Positions 46,088 through 55,836 of a DNA stretch of 64,000 bases are shown piece by piece. Position 1 is the stretch's first letter. Each line of letters starts with the position of its first letter. The position numbers and the translations under genes are program-made. The notes below the pieces were generated by a model. That model made no database searches. It was not told the origin of the DNA and was given only the letters and a program-made list of their open reading frames with translations. Source of the stretch: Lachnospiraceae bacterium (GTDB taxonomy: Bacteria > Bacillota > Clostridia > Lachnospirales > Lachnospiraceae); NCBI GenBank assembly GCA_017470985.1, contig JAFUXA010000006.1, positions 1 to 64,000 on the forward strand, read 5' to 3'.

Positions 46088-46828
46088 CTATATAGCCTTC
46101 AAGATTTCTCTTGCCTTATTAATTTGTTCTTCATCAGGCACATGCACCCCCTCAAGTGCATAAGGTATGCCCATGTTCTCCCACTTAATCATTCCAAGTG
46201 TATGATAAGGAAGCACCTGTACTCTGTCTATCATATCAGAATTTAAGCCATCCAGAAACTGTCTCAATTCGATCAAGCCTGCTTCATCATCAGTCAAATC
46301 AGGAACCAACACATGACGAATCCACATATGCTTTCCATTATCGGACAAGTACTTTGCAAGCTGTAAAATATTTGAGTTGCTATGCCCTGTCAGGCTCTTA
46401 TGTTTCTCTTCATCCATTTCCTTTATATCCAAAATGAATAAATCAGTATATTGCATAAGCTCATCAAACTTCTGTAAATACTCCGGTTCCATACTAAATG
46501 GATTACCACTTGTATCCAAAGCTGTATGAACTCCCTTTTCCTTGGCAAGTCTAAATAATTCTGTTACAAAATCAATCTGAAGCAAAGCCTCTCCACCACT
46601 GACTGTGATTCCACCTTCCTTGCCCCAATAATTCTTATACCGCAATGCCTTATTAAGCAAATCTGATGGTGTGTACTCATCTCCACCTTCCAATGCCCAT
46701 GTCTCAGGATTGTGGCAGTATTTACAGCGCATGCGGCATCCCTGAAGGAATATTACATATCTGATGCCAGGACCATCTGTCGAGCCAAATGACTCCAGCG
46801 AATTTACTTTTCCTATTACATTTTCCAT
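46088..46828 (-). CDS. pflA: Pyruvate formate-lyase activating enzyme
   Basis: 246 residues, typical of PflA. Radical-SAM cysteines in GCRMRCKYCHNPETW (near residue 31) bind 4Fe-4S. GGITVSGGEALLQ and DTSGNPFS are SAM-site elements. It makes the glycyl radical on PflB under anaerobiosis. pflB lies upstream on the same strand, but 632 bases of structured repeats and a terminator separate them, so pflA may have its own promoter in that region. Confidence 0.96.
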   Translation of the reverse strand: MENVIGKVNSLESFGSTDGPGIRYVIFLQGCRMRCKYCHNPETWALEGGDEYTPSDLLNKALRYKNYWGKEGGITVSGGEALLQIDFVTELFRLAKEKGVHTALDTSGNPFSMEPEYLQKFDELMQYTDLFILDIKEMDEEKHKSLTGHSNSNILQLAKYLSDNGKHMWIRHVLVPDLTDDEAGLIELRQFLDGLNSDMIDRVQVLPYHTLGMIKWENMGIPYALEGVHVPDEEQINKAREILKAI

Positions 46829-46857
46829 CTTATCACCTATCCAATTCTAGTATATGC

Positions 46858-46999
46858 CACTCTCGGACACATATAACTTTTCCGGAACGCTTCCGCTACG
46901 TATTCGCACCAGCGGTACTAAATTCGCTGCGCATAAGCTTGCTCATTAAGTGCCGGGGCTCATAATGTTCCTTGAAAAGATATATGTGTCCTACGAGTG
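46858..46999 (-). repeat. Dispersed ~142-bp structured element, copy A
   Basis: 142 bp bounded by CACTC and GAGTG. On the minus strand it reads GGAACATTATGAGCCCCGG, CACTTAATGAGCAAGC, AGTACCGCTGGTGCGA and GTAGCGGAAGCGTTCC. The core is identical to copy B over about 100 bp. The ends pair through GGACACATATA and its near-complement. An internal stem CCGCT/AGCGG is present. Confidence 0.9.
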
Positions 47000-47008
47000 A
47001 AATTACAT

Positions 47009-47037
47009 AATGATTCATATATAGTATGTGAATCATT
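47009..47037. other. Hairpin between element copies A and B
   Basis: A 12-bp stem AATGATTCATAT/ATGTGAATCATT (one G-T pair) encloses five bases. It separates the two 142-bp repeats. Confidence 0.6.
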
Positions 47038-47039
47038 GA

Positions 47040-47181
47040 CACTCTCGGGCACACATGACTTTTCCGGAACGCTTCCGCTACGTATTCGCACCAGCGGTAC
47101 TAAATTCGCTGCGCATAAGCTTGCTCATTAAGTGCCGGGGCTCATAATGTTCCTTGAAAAGTCATATGTGTCCTGCGAGTG
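47040..47181 (-). repeat. Dispersed ~142-bp structured element, copy B
   Basis: 142 bp. Its core is identical to copy A, and its start lies 182 bp from that of copy A. The terminal arms differ from copy A but pair within the copy: ATGACTTTTC on the left arm and GAAAAGTCAT on the right. Confidence 0.9.
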
Positions 47182-47211
47182 AATGCACATTTTGATAATT
47201 AACAGTTACGA

Positions 47212-47316
47212 GCATCGAGTTTAGTGCTTGTAGACGCAGGCGTGTATTCTCAAGGTTCACATATAGTGAACCGGAGAATGCCGCCGAGAGATTCTGCAAA
47301 GCACTTAACGAGATGC
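47212..47316. repeat. Second structured element (long imperfect hairpin)
   Basis: Outer arms GCATCGAGTTTAGTGCTT and AAAGCACTTAACGAGATGC pair over about 18 bases. Inside are GGCGTGTATTCTC with GAGAATGCCGCC. The apex is a perfect hairpin GGTTCAC/GTGAACC with loop ATATA. The motif GCACTTAACGAG recalls GGCACTTRACGAG of the 142-bp element. It is probably a related family. One copy is in the window. Confidence 0.65.
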
Positions 47317-47383
47317 GACATCATAAAATCAAACTAGAACACAAATATAAAAGAATTATACCGCATATCCGGCAATATAACAA

Positions 47384-47420
47384 AGTGGGCAGAAATCCGC
47401 AATAAGAACTTCTGCCCACT
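47384..47420 (-). terminator. Terminator after pflB
   Basis: A perfect 11-bp stem AGTGGGCAGAA/TTCTGCCCACT with a 15-base loop is followed on the minus strand by TTGTTAT. Confidence 0.8.
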
Positions 47421-47460
47421 CGCCTTTAATATTTAACAACTATAAATCAATTATAGCATC

Positions 47461-49713
47461 CTACATCATTGCATGGAATGTTCTAGAGATAACATCCTTC
47501 TGCTGTTCCTTTGTAAGGTCGATGAATCTTACAGCGTAACCAGATACACGGATTGTGAAGTTCTGGTACTCTTCCTTCTCTGGATGCTCCATAGCATCGA
47601 TAAGCTTCTCCTTACCGAATACATTTACATTTACATGATGTGCACCCTGATTGAAGTATCCATCCATAGCCATAACAAGGTTATTGATTCTCTCCTCATC
47701 AGTTGCTCCAAGAGCTTCTGGGTTGATTGTCTGAGTATTTGAAATACCATCAAGTGCCCACTCATAAGGAATCTTGGCAACAGAGTTAAGTGATGCAAGA
47801 AGACCATTCTTCTCAGCGCCATAAGCTGGGTTAGCACCAGGTGAAAGTGGCTCACCTGCTGGACGACCATCTGGAAGAGCTCCTGTAGCCTTACCGTATA
47901 CTACATTTGAAGTAATTGTAAGGATTGAAGTTGTAGGCTCTGAACGACGATATGTATGATGCTTCTTGAGCTTCTCCATGAATGTACGAAGTAACCATAC
48001 ACCAATCTCATCTGCTCTGTCATCATCGTTACCGTATCTAGGGAAGTCTCCGTCGATCTTGTAATCAACAGCAAGTCCATCTTCGTCACGGATTACTGAA
48101 ACCTTGGCATATTTAATAGCTGAAAGTGAATCGATAACATGTGAGAATCCTGCAATACCTGTTGCAAATGTTCTTCTAACATCTGTATCGATAAGAGCCA
48201 TCTGAGCAGCCTCATAGTAATATTTATCATGCATGTACTGGATAAGGTTCAATGTATTTACATATACATCTGCCAACCAATCCATCATCTTGTCATATTT
48301 CTCCATTACTTCATCGTAATCAAGTACATCTGAAGTAATTGGCTGATAAGCAGGTCCAACCTGAACCTTATTCTTCTCATCAACACCACCGTTGATAGCG
48401 TAAAGCAAGCACTTAGCAAGGTTTGCACGAGCTCCGAAGAACTGCATCTCCTTACCTGTCTGTGTTGCAGATACACAACAGCAGATTGCGTAATCATCAC
48501 CCCAGATTGGCTTCATAACATCGTCATTCTCATACTGGATTGAAGATGTCTCAATTGAGATATGTGCAGCATATCTTCTGAAGTTCTCTGGAAGAGCTGA
48601 TGAATAAAGTACTGTAATATTTGGCTCTGGTGAAGGTCCCATGTTTTCAAGTGTATGAAGTACACGGTAATCAGTCTTTGTAACCATTGAACGACCATCA
48701 ACGCCAATACCGGCAAGGTCGATTGTAGCCCAAACAGGATCACCTGAGAATAACTGATTGTATGACTCACATCTAGCGAACTTAACCATTCTGAACTTAA
48801 GTGTCATATGGTCGATAAGCTCCTGAGCCTCTTTCTCTGTAAGAATACCCTTTGCAAGATCTCTCTCAATATAGATATCAAGGAATGTACATACACGTCC
48901 GATTGACATAGCTGCACCATTCTGTGTCTTGATAGCTGCAAGATATCCAAAGTATGTCCACTGAACAGCTTCCTTAGCATTCTTTGCAGGCTGTGAAATG
49001 TCATAACCATAAGACTGTGCCATTTCCTTCATAGCCTTCAATGAATTAATCTGCTCCTGAAGTTCCTCTCTAAGACGAATAACTTCGCCTTTCATAGAAC
49101 CAGAACCGCAGTTCAACTTATCCTCTTCCTTGAAAGCAATAAGCTGATCAATACCGTAAAGAGCAACTCTACGATAATCACCTACGATACGTCCACGACC
49201 GTATGTATCTGGAAGACCAGTAATAATCTTGTTCTTTCTAACAGCTCTCATCTCAGGAGTATATGCATCAAATACTGCCTGGTTATGAGTCTTGTGATAT
49301 TCTGTAAAAATTCTATGTAACTGTGGATTTGGTGTATAACCATATTCTGTAAGAGCCTTCTCAGCCATCTGAATACCACCGTATGGCATAAATGCTCTCT
49401 TGAGTGGCTTGTCTGTTTGAAGACCAACAATCTGCTCCAAATCTTTCATCTCTGGATCGATATAACCTGGAGCATGTGATGTGATAGATGATACGATATC
49501 AGTATCCATATCAAGGACACCGCCCTTCGCTCTCTGCTCTTTCATCAATTCCTGAACCTTACCCCAAAGCTTATCTGTTGCTTCAGTTGGTCCTTCCAAG
49601 AAGCTCTCATCACCATCATATGGTGTATAATTCTTCTGGATGAAATCTCTTACGTTGATTTCTTCTTTCCAAAGTCTTCCTTCGAAGCCTTCCCACTGAT
49701 CAAAATTTAACAT
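47461..49713 (-). CDS. pflB: Pyruvate formate-lyase (formate acetyltransferase)
   Basis: 750 residues from the ATG at 49713 (RBS AAGGAGGGACAAA). The frame is open to 49761 but has no site there. The catalytic cysteine pair is in [11 protein letters not shown] near residue 409. The glycyl-radical loop [14 protein letters not shown] is near the C-terminus. It converts pyruvate and CoA to formate and acetyl-CoA, the main pyruvate route in many fermenting Lachnospiraceae. It is activated by PflA from the gene that follows after the repeat-rich gap. Confidence 0.97.
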   Translation of the reverse strand: MLNFDQWEGFEGRLWKEEINVRDFIQKNYTPYDGDESFLEGPTEATDKLWGKVQELMKEQRAKGGVLDMDTDIVSSITSHAPGYIDPEMKDLEQIVGLQTDKPLKRAFMPYGGIQMAEKALTEYGYTPNPQLHRIFTEYHKTHNQAVFDAYTPEMRAVRKNKIITGLPDTYGRGRIVGDYRRVALYGIDQLIAFKEEDKLNCGSGSMKGEVIRLREELQEQINSLKAMKEMAQSYGYDISQPAKNAKEAVQWTYFGYLAAIKTQNGAAMSIGRVCTFLDIYIERDLAKGILTEKEAQELIDHMTLKFRMVKFARCESYNQLFSGDPVWATIDLAGIGVDGRSMVTKTDYRVLHTLENMGPSPEPNITVLYSSALPENFRRYAAHISIETSSIQYENDDVMKPIWGDDYAICCCVSATQTGKEMQFFGARANLAKCLLYAINGGVDEKNKVQVGPAYQPITSDVLDYDEVMEKYDKMMDWLADVYVNTLNLIQYMHDKYYYEAAQMALIDTDVRRTFATGIAGFSHVIDSLSAIKYAKVSVIRDEDGLAVDYKIDGDFPRYGNDDDRADEIGVWLLRTFMEKLKKHHTYRRSEPTTSILTITSNVVYGKATGALPDGRPAGEPLSPGANPAYGAEKNGLLASLNSVAKIPYEWALDGISNTQTINPEALGATDEERINNLVMAMDGYFNQGAHHVNVNVFGKEKLIDAMEHPEKEEYQNFTIRVSGYAVRFIDLTKEQQKDVISRTFHAMM

Positions 49714-49902
49714 TTTGTCCCTCCTTATAAAAATAAAGCCAATTGCTTTTATCCTAAACATGATGCGGTTAGTTAATTCTAACTTTCCAACACCACGATA
49801 AGAATACAGGTTCGTTAATTATTTGTCAATATTCTTTTTGTACTTATGTAAAAACAAGATTAGTTTCTCTCAAATTGTATTTTAAAAAGCACAACAATAC
49901 CT

Positions 49903-50631
49903 TTAATGACCTTTGGGTTTTCTATCTAACTGCCCGGCCTCATCTATTAAATCTGCGTATATCAGTCTGACAAATAATACCAATAATATAATGCAGCTCA
50001 TCCATATTGCCCTTAAACCAATATGAACACATCCCACAGTACAGATTACTGCCCCTGCAAAGAACATTAAAAGCAAACTTCCATGCTTCTTCATTCTAGA
50101 CAGAGATGCATCATCCTTATGTCGCGAATATTTAACTAAATTACTTCCAAACTGTCTGATGTGATTAGTACAGAAGGTTGTAGCCATAGGCATACCTTCA
50201 AATTGTCGAAATGTATTAAATTGCATTGAACAAATGAAATTAAAAGCAATCTGCGGCACTTGATCCGGCACAGATGCTGGTAGACATCCAATAACAAAAG
50301 CCACTATCATTTCAAATCCTACCAGAATGGTATCCCACCTGAGAAACTGAAATCTTTTGACATATTTTGCAAGAATCTCTGAGAAAATTGTTCCAAATAG
50401 ATAAGCACTAATAGGAATGAGAAAATATGCTGCTTCCTTCCAATCGGCCTTACCCAAGGCCATTCCAAACAGAACTATATTGGCAGTCTGCGCATTACAG
50501 AACACTCCTCCTCTGAGATTGTATGTATAAGCTCCATACATGCCCGCCGCCAGAGTCAACGCCCAAAAGGTCCATCTACTCTCGCAAAACAGGTATTTCT
50601 TCTCCTGAGTAATTGTAATATCATTTTCCAT
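49903..50631 (-). CDS. YoaK/DUF1275 family membrane protein
   Basis: 242 residues with about six helices. GVFCNAQTANIVLFGMALG near residue 41 is the family block, followed by AYLFGTIFSEILAKY and TFCTNHIRQFGSNLVKY. YoaK proteins are integral membrane proteins of uncertain transport function. It is a single gene on the minus strand between pflB and the GH2 gene. No partner gene suggests a substrate. Confidence 0.85.
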   Translation of the reverse strand: MENDITITQEKKYLFCESRWTFWALTLAAGMYGAYTYNLRGGVFCNAQTANIVLFGMALGKADWKEAAYFLIPISAYLFGTIFSEILAKYVKRFQFLRWDTILVGFEMIVAFVIGCLPASVPDQVPQIAFNFICSMQFNTFRQFEGMPMATTFCTNHIRQFGSNLVKYSRHKDDASLSRMKKHGSLLLMFFAGAVICTVGCVHIGLRAIWMSCIILLVLFVRLIYADLIDEAGQLDRKPKGH

Positions 50632-50677
50632 GATTACATAATCTTCTTTCGAATCATCTACTATTTTTACATAATAA

Positions 50678-50716
50678 AAAGCCTTGAGCTTTCATGATTA
50701 TTATGCCCAAAGCTTT
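50678..50716 (-). terminator. Terminator after the GH2 gene
   Basis: An 11-bp stem AAAGCCTTGAG/CCCAAAGCTTT (with G-T pairs) has an 17-base loop. It is followed on the minus strand by TTATTATG. Confidence 0.55.
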
Positions 50717-50750
50717 ATATTTTTCATATTGATATATTTCACAAAAAAAA

Positions 50751-52439
50751 TTAAAATTCTGTACTCTTCATGTATATACTTGTTATGCGTGCATTAATCT
50801 GTTGCATCCTGTTCTTGATAACTTTGCACTCCTGCCTGTCATATGTATACATTCCATTGATTTCCTCCTCCACATCAGATAATTGTGTATAGATGCATCC
50901 ACACAATCCATATGGAATCATAGGATATACCATATGTTCATACATATCTGATATTTTGGCCATAAGTTCTTCCTTGTTTTTATAGGAGCCATAACCGTAG
51001 GTTTTGTTATGCCACAGATGCCCCTCTATAGGCAGAGAATAACCTCCACATTCTTTCAAAAACATAGGTTTATGCTTATGTTTTAATTTCTTATACCAGA
51101 AATATACATGATATGAATCGAAATCACTCTTCTTTTGAGCGAACCATCCCGAAGTGGAATCAATCAATCTGCTTGAATCATATGCCTTCAAAATCTCATA
51201 TGCCTTGTCACTGTCAAACTGTCCCCAGCCCTCATTAAATATTGTATAAACCACAACGCTTGGATAGTTTCTTACCTGATCAATTGTATCCTTACAATGG
51301 TCTATGAAGAACTCTCTGCGGAAATCATCATCATATGCATCACGCCATTGGCTCTTCGGCTCAACTCTAACCCCTTTACCCCTGGCATATCTGGTATCTC
51401 TCTTTCTTTTAAATGTAAGAGTTGGCCAGATTGTATCTCTCCAATAATGATATCCACCACTATTTACCATATCCTGACATACAAGCATGCCCAGTCTATC
51501 GCAGGCGGTGTAGAAATAATCGTCCTCAATTTTGCAATGAACTCGAAGCATGTTAAAACCAAGCTCCTTCATTCGCAAAATGTCATCATCATATTGAGTC
51601 AAATCATCCGGTCTATATATTCCATTTGGCCAATATCCCTGAGATAATACACCATGCATGAAAATCGGTTTGCCATTGAGACAGGTCCTGAGATATCCAT
51701 TTATCATCTGCACATCAAAAACTCTCAAAGCAAAATAAGAATAAACCTCGTCCTCTCCCTCTGTTATTCTCACAGGATATAAATGAGGATTATGAAGAGT
51801 CCAGTTTATAGGTTCTTCTACCACAATATGTTTTGAGACGCTCACCCCATTACTCAAGACTGCTTCAATATCAACTGCTGATAAAGTATTGGTCATTTTC
51901 AGTGTATCAATATAGACATCAGGCACATTTTCCAGCCATACACTCTTCCATATACCACTGACTTTGGTATACCACATGCCACCTCGGTCAATCCTCTGCT
52001 TGCCATACGGATATGCATGGGACAAGGTATCTGTAACTTCCACTCTAAGCTCATGAGTAGAATTCTCTACAACTCCTGATACAGCCTCGGTTATATCAAA
52101 TTTGAATTTCAGATATCCTCCCTCGTGATGACCTACAAATATATCATCCACATATACATCAGCAATCTGGTCTACTGCTCCAAAATGTAAGAGAAGTCTT
52201 GGCAAATCAAAACCTTCTGGTATGGTAAATGTAGTCTTATATGTCAATTTGCCATCCCATCTCTCACTGAGACATAAATCTCTGTCCTCGTACTTTGCTA
52301 AATCACTTTCCGGTGGAAAAGGAACTACAATATCCTTGTCATTGCATTTCCATATACCATCAAGAATCTTTACTTTAATGCGCGCCAGCTGAGGCTGCAC
52401 GTGTGTATCTTTTAACTCTTTTATAAATTCAACATTCAT
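50751..52439 (-). CDS. Glycoside hydrolase family 2 enzyme (short form)
   Basis: 562 residues from the ATG at 52439, preceded by AAGGCGG. The N-terminal sugar-binding and immunoglobulin-like domains (about 1-260) have WKSVWLENVP. The TIM barrel contains the acid/base pair in YTIFNEGWGQFD (near residue 399) and nucleophile E in FLKECGGY (near 459). GH2 members are beta-galactosidases, glucuronidases and mannosidases. The protein lacks the C-terminal domains of large LacZ enzymes and has no signal peptide, so it is cytoplasmic. Substrate unknown, as no sugar operon adjoins. Confidence 0.88.
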   Translation of the reverse strand: MNVEFIKELKDTHVQPQLARIKVKILDGIWKCNDKDIVVPFPPESDLAKYEDRDLCLSERWDGKLTYKTTFTIPEGFDLPRLLLHFGAVDQIADVYVDDIFVGHHEGGYLKFKFDITEAVSGVVENSTHELRVEVTDTLSHAYPYGKQRIDRGGMWYTKVSGIWKSVWLENVPDVYIDTLKMTNTLSAVDIEAVLSNGVSVSKHIVVEEPINWTLHNPHLYPVRITEGEDEVYSYFALRVFDVQMINGYLRTCLNGKPIFMHGVLSQGYWPNGIYRPDDLTQYDDDILRMKELGFNMLRVHCKIEDDYFYTACDRLGMLVCQDMVNSGGYHYWRDTIWPTLTFKRKRDTRYARGKGVRVEPKSQWRDAYDDDFRREFFIDHCKDTIDQVRNYPSVVVYTIFNEGWGQFDSDKAYEILKAYDSSRLIDSTSGWFAQKKSDFDSYHVYFWYKKLKHKHKPMFLKECGGYSLPIEGHLWHNKTYGYGSYKNKEELMAKISDMYEHMVYPMIPYGLCGCIYTQLSDVEEEINGMYTYDRQECKVIKNRMQQINARITSIYMKSTEF

Positions 52440-52478
52440 ATTCCAGTCCGCCTTAATCAAGTATTTTCCGAAAATAAA

Positions 52479-52925
52479 TCAGATATAAAAACAGAAAATA
52501 ATAGCCACAACCAACCCCAACAATGCTCCGCATACAACCTGTGAAGGAGTATGTCCCAGGAATTCCTTCAATCTGGTTTCAACAGGAATATCTGCATTGA
52601 GATAATCCACTATCTCATTGAGCATCTTGGCATGCTTACTGGCCTCCAATCGAACTCCCATGGCATCATGCATGACAATTATAGCCATCATAAATGCTAC
52701 TGCAAAAACCGGTGAATCAAAACCGCATTCAATAGCTGCAGCCGTAGCTAATGCTGTAACCGTTGCAGAATGACCACTAGGCATTCCTCCATCTCCAAAT
52801 AATCTCTTAATATCTAATGTGTGATTTACAATTGCATAGATAATTGTCTTGAGCACCTGTGCAACAAGCCAGCTACAAGCAGATGCAAGAAGTAGATGAT
52901 TATTAAATAAGTCCGTCCAATTCAT
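52479..52925 (-). CDS. Divergent PAP2-type phosphatase-like membrane protein (YuiD family)
   Basis: 148 residues. The block GGMPSGHSATVTALATA near residue 46 and HDAMGVRLEASKHA near 86 match the DUF212/YuiD family related to type 2 phosphatidic acid phosphatases. Four helices are present. The function is not established in the family; a lipid or undecaprenyl phosphate substrate is inference. It lies 40 bases upstream of the GH2 gene on the same strand. Confidence 0.85.
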   Translation of the reverse strand: MNWTDLFNNHLLLASACSWLVAQVLKTIIYAIVNHTLDIKRLFGDGGMPSGHSATVTALATAAAIECGFDSPVFAVAFMMAIIVMHDAMGVRLEASKHAKMLNEIVDYLNADIPVETRLKEFLGHTPSQVVCGALLGLVVAIIFCFYI

Positions 52926-53001
52926 TATTACACCCCTTTTGTCATTTAATACATCTATTATAGCACAGTGGCATTTTATTGACGGTTATAATTACAAAAC
53001 A

Positions 53002-53319
53002 TCAGATTATATTCATAAATGACTCTACAATATAAACTGCTACGCAGGCAGCAATTGCTACAACAGTTAAGCTTCGCTTTCTAAGGGCAAATAATATTGC
53101 GGTAAATGTTCCTACCACAGCCCCCTGTATCCTGTCTGTAGAATAAAATACTGCCGGAATAGTCATAGCTGTCAAAACAGCATATGGAATATAATACAGA
53201 AAAGACTGCACATATTTATTATCAATTTTATTCTTGATAGCCACAAAAGGAATCACTCTCACCAAATATGTAGTTCCGGCCAATATAGCCAAATATATCC
53301 AAAATTCGCATCCATTCAT
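53002..53319 (-). CDS. azlD: AzlD-family small transporter subunit
   Basis: 105 residues with three to four helices and a typical TTYLVRVIPFVAIKNKI near residue 16. AzlD forms with AzlC an exporter of branched-chain amino acids and analogues. It lies 32 bases after azlC. The sequence is short and hydrophobic, so the call rests on family pattern plus the AzlC neighbour. Confidence 0.88.
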   Translation of the reverse strand: MNGCEFWIYLAILAGTTYLVRVIPFVAIKNKIDNKYVQSFLYYIPYAVLTAMTIPAVFYSTDRIQGAVVGTFTAILFALRKRSLTVVAIAACVAVYIVESFMNII

Positions 53320-53351
53320 AATAATAAGTTCCTATTTTCTATAAAAAAATT

Positions 53352-54047
53352 TTATGACTCAGCTTCCTCAATAGGGAAGAAAATCGCTCCCACCAGTGAT
53401 GCCAGCACTCCGCAAATTGTTATAGCAATTCCTGATGATACTCCCTGCAGAAGCGGAAAATATTTAAAACTGCAACTCAAAATTATTGCAACAATCACCA
53501 CTATAATAACAGGAGTAGACTTCTCCATCTCCGGAACCACAATAGCTATAAACATAGCATATAATGCTATACCCAAGGCGCTCAACAAAGAAGCTGGTAA
53601 AACCTCCCCCAGCAATGCTCCTATCAAGGTACCTAGAAACCAGCCAAGATAAGGAAATACACATAGGCCTGCAAAGAAACTTCTGCTGACAGATTTTCTG
53701 CTGCTGGCCACGCCAAAAATCTCATCTGTCATCATAAATCCCAATATCCATCTGTATATTCCTTTGAACTTACTGTCCGCCTTCTGCCCAATGGATATTG
53801 ACATAAAAGAATACCTGATATTTATGGTTATCTGAGAAATCAACATCTCCATATACAGCCCAGGATGAATCATAGTACCAATTCCCGCTAACTGTCCTGC
53901 AGATGTAACTGTAAGCATAGATATAATTGTAGCTTGCCACCAATATAAGCCGGTACCTACCGCCATAATTCCAAATGTAAATGATACTGACAGATATCCC
54001 AGTCCTATAGGAATACCAGCTAACAATCCTTCCTTAAAATCTTTCAT
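53352..54047 (-). CDS. azlC: AzlC-family branched-chain amino acid exporter subunit
   Basis: 231 residues with about seven helices. The start MKDFKEGLLAGIPIGLGYLS and SFTFGIMAVGTGLYWWQA are family features, followed by RYSFMSISIGQKADSKF and MTDEIFGV near residue 108. With AzlD it exports branched-chain amino acids. This would fit the ilv/leu genes nearby, but no shared regulator is seen. Confidence 0.92.
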   Translation of the reverse strand: MKDFKEGLLAGIPIGLGYLSVSFTFGIMAVGTGLYWWQATIISMLTVTSAGQLAGIGTMIHPGLYMEMLISQITINIRYSFMSISIGQKADSKFKGIYRWILGFMMTDEIFGVASSRKSVSRSFFAGLCVFPYLGWFLGTLIGALLGEVLPASLLSALGIALYAMFIAIVVPEMEKSTPVIIVVIVAIILSCSFKYFPLLQGVSSGIAITICGVLASLVGAIFFPIEEAES

Positions 54048-54152
54048 TCCACTCTTCTCTCATCATATTTATAGCTTGTCATTTAATAGACATTTTATCT
54101 ATATAACATAATACCACTTTAATACATTATTATGCATTGTCATGATTAAAAA

Positions 54153-54179
54153 GGGACATCTCATCTAATGAAATGTCCC
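54153..54179 (-). terminator. Terminator after the NSS transporter gene
   Basis: The stem GGGACAT/ATGTCCC extends through TCAT pairing. It is followed on the minus strand by five T. Confidence 0.85.
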
Positions 54180-54190
54180 AAATAAATGAA

Positions 54191-55717
54191 TTAATCTTCG
54201 TCAATCCATTCAACCTCATTTTCAACAAAGCCTCTCTTCTGCTTCACCTTGACAATAAGCTTCACAATAAAACCACTTGCAAATACTAAAGCTGATACGC
54301 ACCAGCCTCCAATAAACTCAGCCCAGAAAGCATAGCCATAGTGGCCGCCCTTAATTACAAACAGTGAATATAGATTCCACACAAACAAAGTTGTAAGTGC
54401 GATAGGTGAAATATATTTTACAGATGTAATAAACCACCATTTTGGCATTTTAAATTTATCTGCATTTTTGTTCACCTGCTTTAATACCTTGTTTGGATCA
54501 AACATCCAACCAACAGTAATACATTCCAACACACCAATCAGAATCAGATTAATCTGATTAGTCCAGTTATCTACAATATCAAGCCATGCAAGACCCGCTC
54601 TTGTACAGTAAATCAGAGAAATAATACCAGCAACTGTACAAATTCCGATTGTAGTCTTCTTCGGATTCAACTTAAACTTATCTGAAACAGATGCTGATAC
54701 GCCTTCCACAATTGAAAAGGCTGAATCAATAGCAAGTGTTACAAGCATAAGATAGAAAATTACACCAAAAATTACATTTACCACACCATTGCTTGTGAGA
54801 TTTACAATAGCCTGTGGATATATAAGAAATGCTGTGGCAATTCCTGAATCAGAAATTTCATCAAGCATACCTACTCCACCCATTGTAGAAAACATTACAA
54901 TGGCAGACAACACACTCACTGCCGCATCACTGAATGCTATGATGCAACAATCCTCTGCCAGATTAGTTGCCGAGTCAAGATATGATCCATATGCAAACAT
55001 AATAGCCATCATAATTGACAAGCTATAAAACACCTGGCCTGTTGCATCAATCCACAAGCTTGCATCTGCAAATGCAGACAGCTTTGGAATAAAAAGCATC
55101 TTCAAACCATCAATAGCACCCGGCATTGTACATCCCTTAACTGCCAGAATCAATAGCAATGCTATAGGAAGCAATACTGTATATTTAACAACAGCTCCAA
55201 CTGAGCTGGCGCCATCACGTATACAATAATACATAAGTCCCCATGCCACAATTGCAGCAATCAACACAGGAATTGGAATTGTATATCCTACTACATCCCA
55301 GGTAGTCTTGGTCATGCTTTCAAATACACCTTTGGCAGCCGCTGAATCTCCGGTCATATGTCCGAACTTAAATGCACCTACCACCATAAGCAAAATCCAT
55401 GCAAATACAATTGCATAATATGTCACAATAACAAATGCATTGGCTGTTGCAGCCCATCCAACAGGTTCCATCTTCTTATTGATACCACGAAGGGATTCAG
55501 CCGCTCCCTTGTGCAACTTTCTTGCAATTGACAACTCCATCATCAAAAGAGGTATTCCCATTGCAAACATTGCAATCAAAAATACAACAAGAAATGTTCC
55601 GCCACCATGCTTGGCCGCAAGTCCCGGAAACCTCCATGCATTTCCTAATCCTACTGCTGACCCCACAGAAGCCAAAATAAATGTACTTCTGGAAGCCCAA
55701 CTATCTCTTTTTTCCAT
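54191..55717 (-). CDS. Sodium-dependent (NSS/SNF) transporter
   Basis: 508 residues from the ATG at 55717 (MEKRDSWASRST). GATGGAG lies nine bases before it; two earlier ATG codons are nearer or lack a site. The LeuT-type N-terminus with ASVGSAVGLGNAWRFPGLAA near residue 14 binds sodium and substrate. There are about 11 to 12 helices. The family moves amino acids or related compounds with sodium. The ligand is unknown; LeuT- and MhsT-like relatives carry neutral amino acids. Confidence 0.93.
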   Translation of the reverse strand: MEKRDSWASRSTFILASVGSAVGLGNAWRFPGLAAKHGGGTFLVVFLIAMFAMGIPLLMMELSIARKLHKGAAESLRGINKKMEPVGWAATANAFVIVTYYAIVFAWILLMVVGAFKFGHMTGDSAAAKGVFESMTKTTWDVVGYTIPIPVLIAAIVAWGLMYYCIRDGASSVGAVVKYTVLLPIALLLILAVKGCTMPGAIDGLKMLFIPKLSAFADASLWIDATGQVFYSLSIMMAIMFAYGSYLDSATNLAEDCCIIAFSDAAVSVLSAIVMFSTMGGVGMLDEISDSGIATAFLIYPQAIVNLTSNGVVNVIFGVIFYLMLVTLAIDSAFSIVEGVSASVSDKFKLNPKKTTIGICTVAGIISLIYCTRAGLAWLDIVDNWTNQINLILIGVLECITVGWMFDPNKVLKQVNKNADKFKMPKWWFITSVKYISPIALTTLFVWNLYSLFVIKGGHYGYAFWAEFIGGWCVSALVFASGFIVKLIVKVKQKRGFVENEVEWIDED

Positions 55718-55808
55718 ATTCATTTTCTCCATCTTTTATAAAAATATACTTCTGTGTAAAAAAACACCTTTCCACTATACTACAAACCATATTTCTATTC
55801 AAGAAAAA

Positions 55809-55836
55809 AGCTGACAGTCATTAAGACTGGTCAGCT
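55809..55836 (-). terminator. Terminator after the HD-domain gene
   Basis: The stem AGCTGACAGTC/GACTGGTCAGCT is followed on the minus strand by TTTTTTC. The HD-gene stop codon lies inside the loop. Confidence 0.8.
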
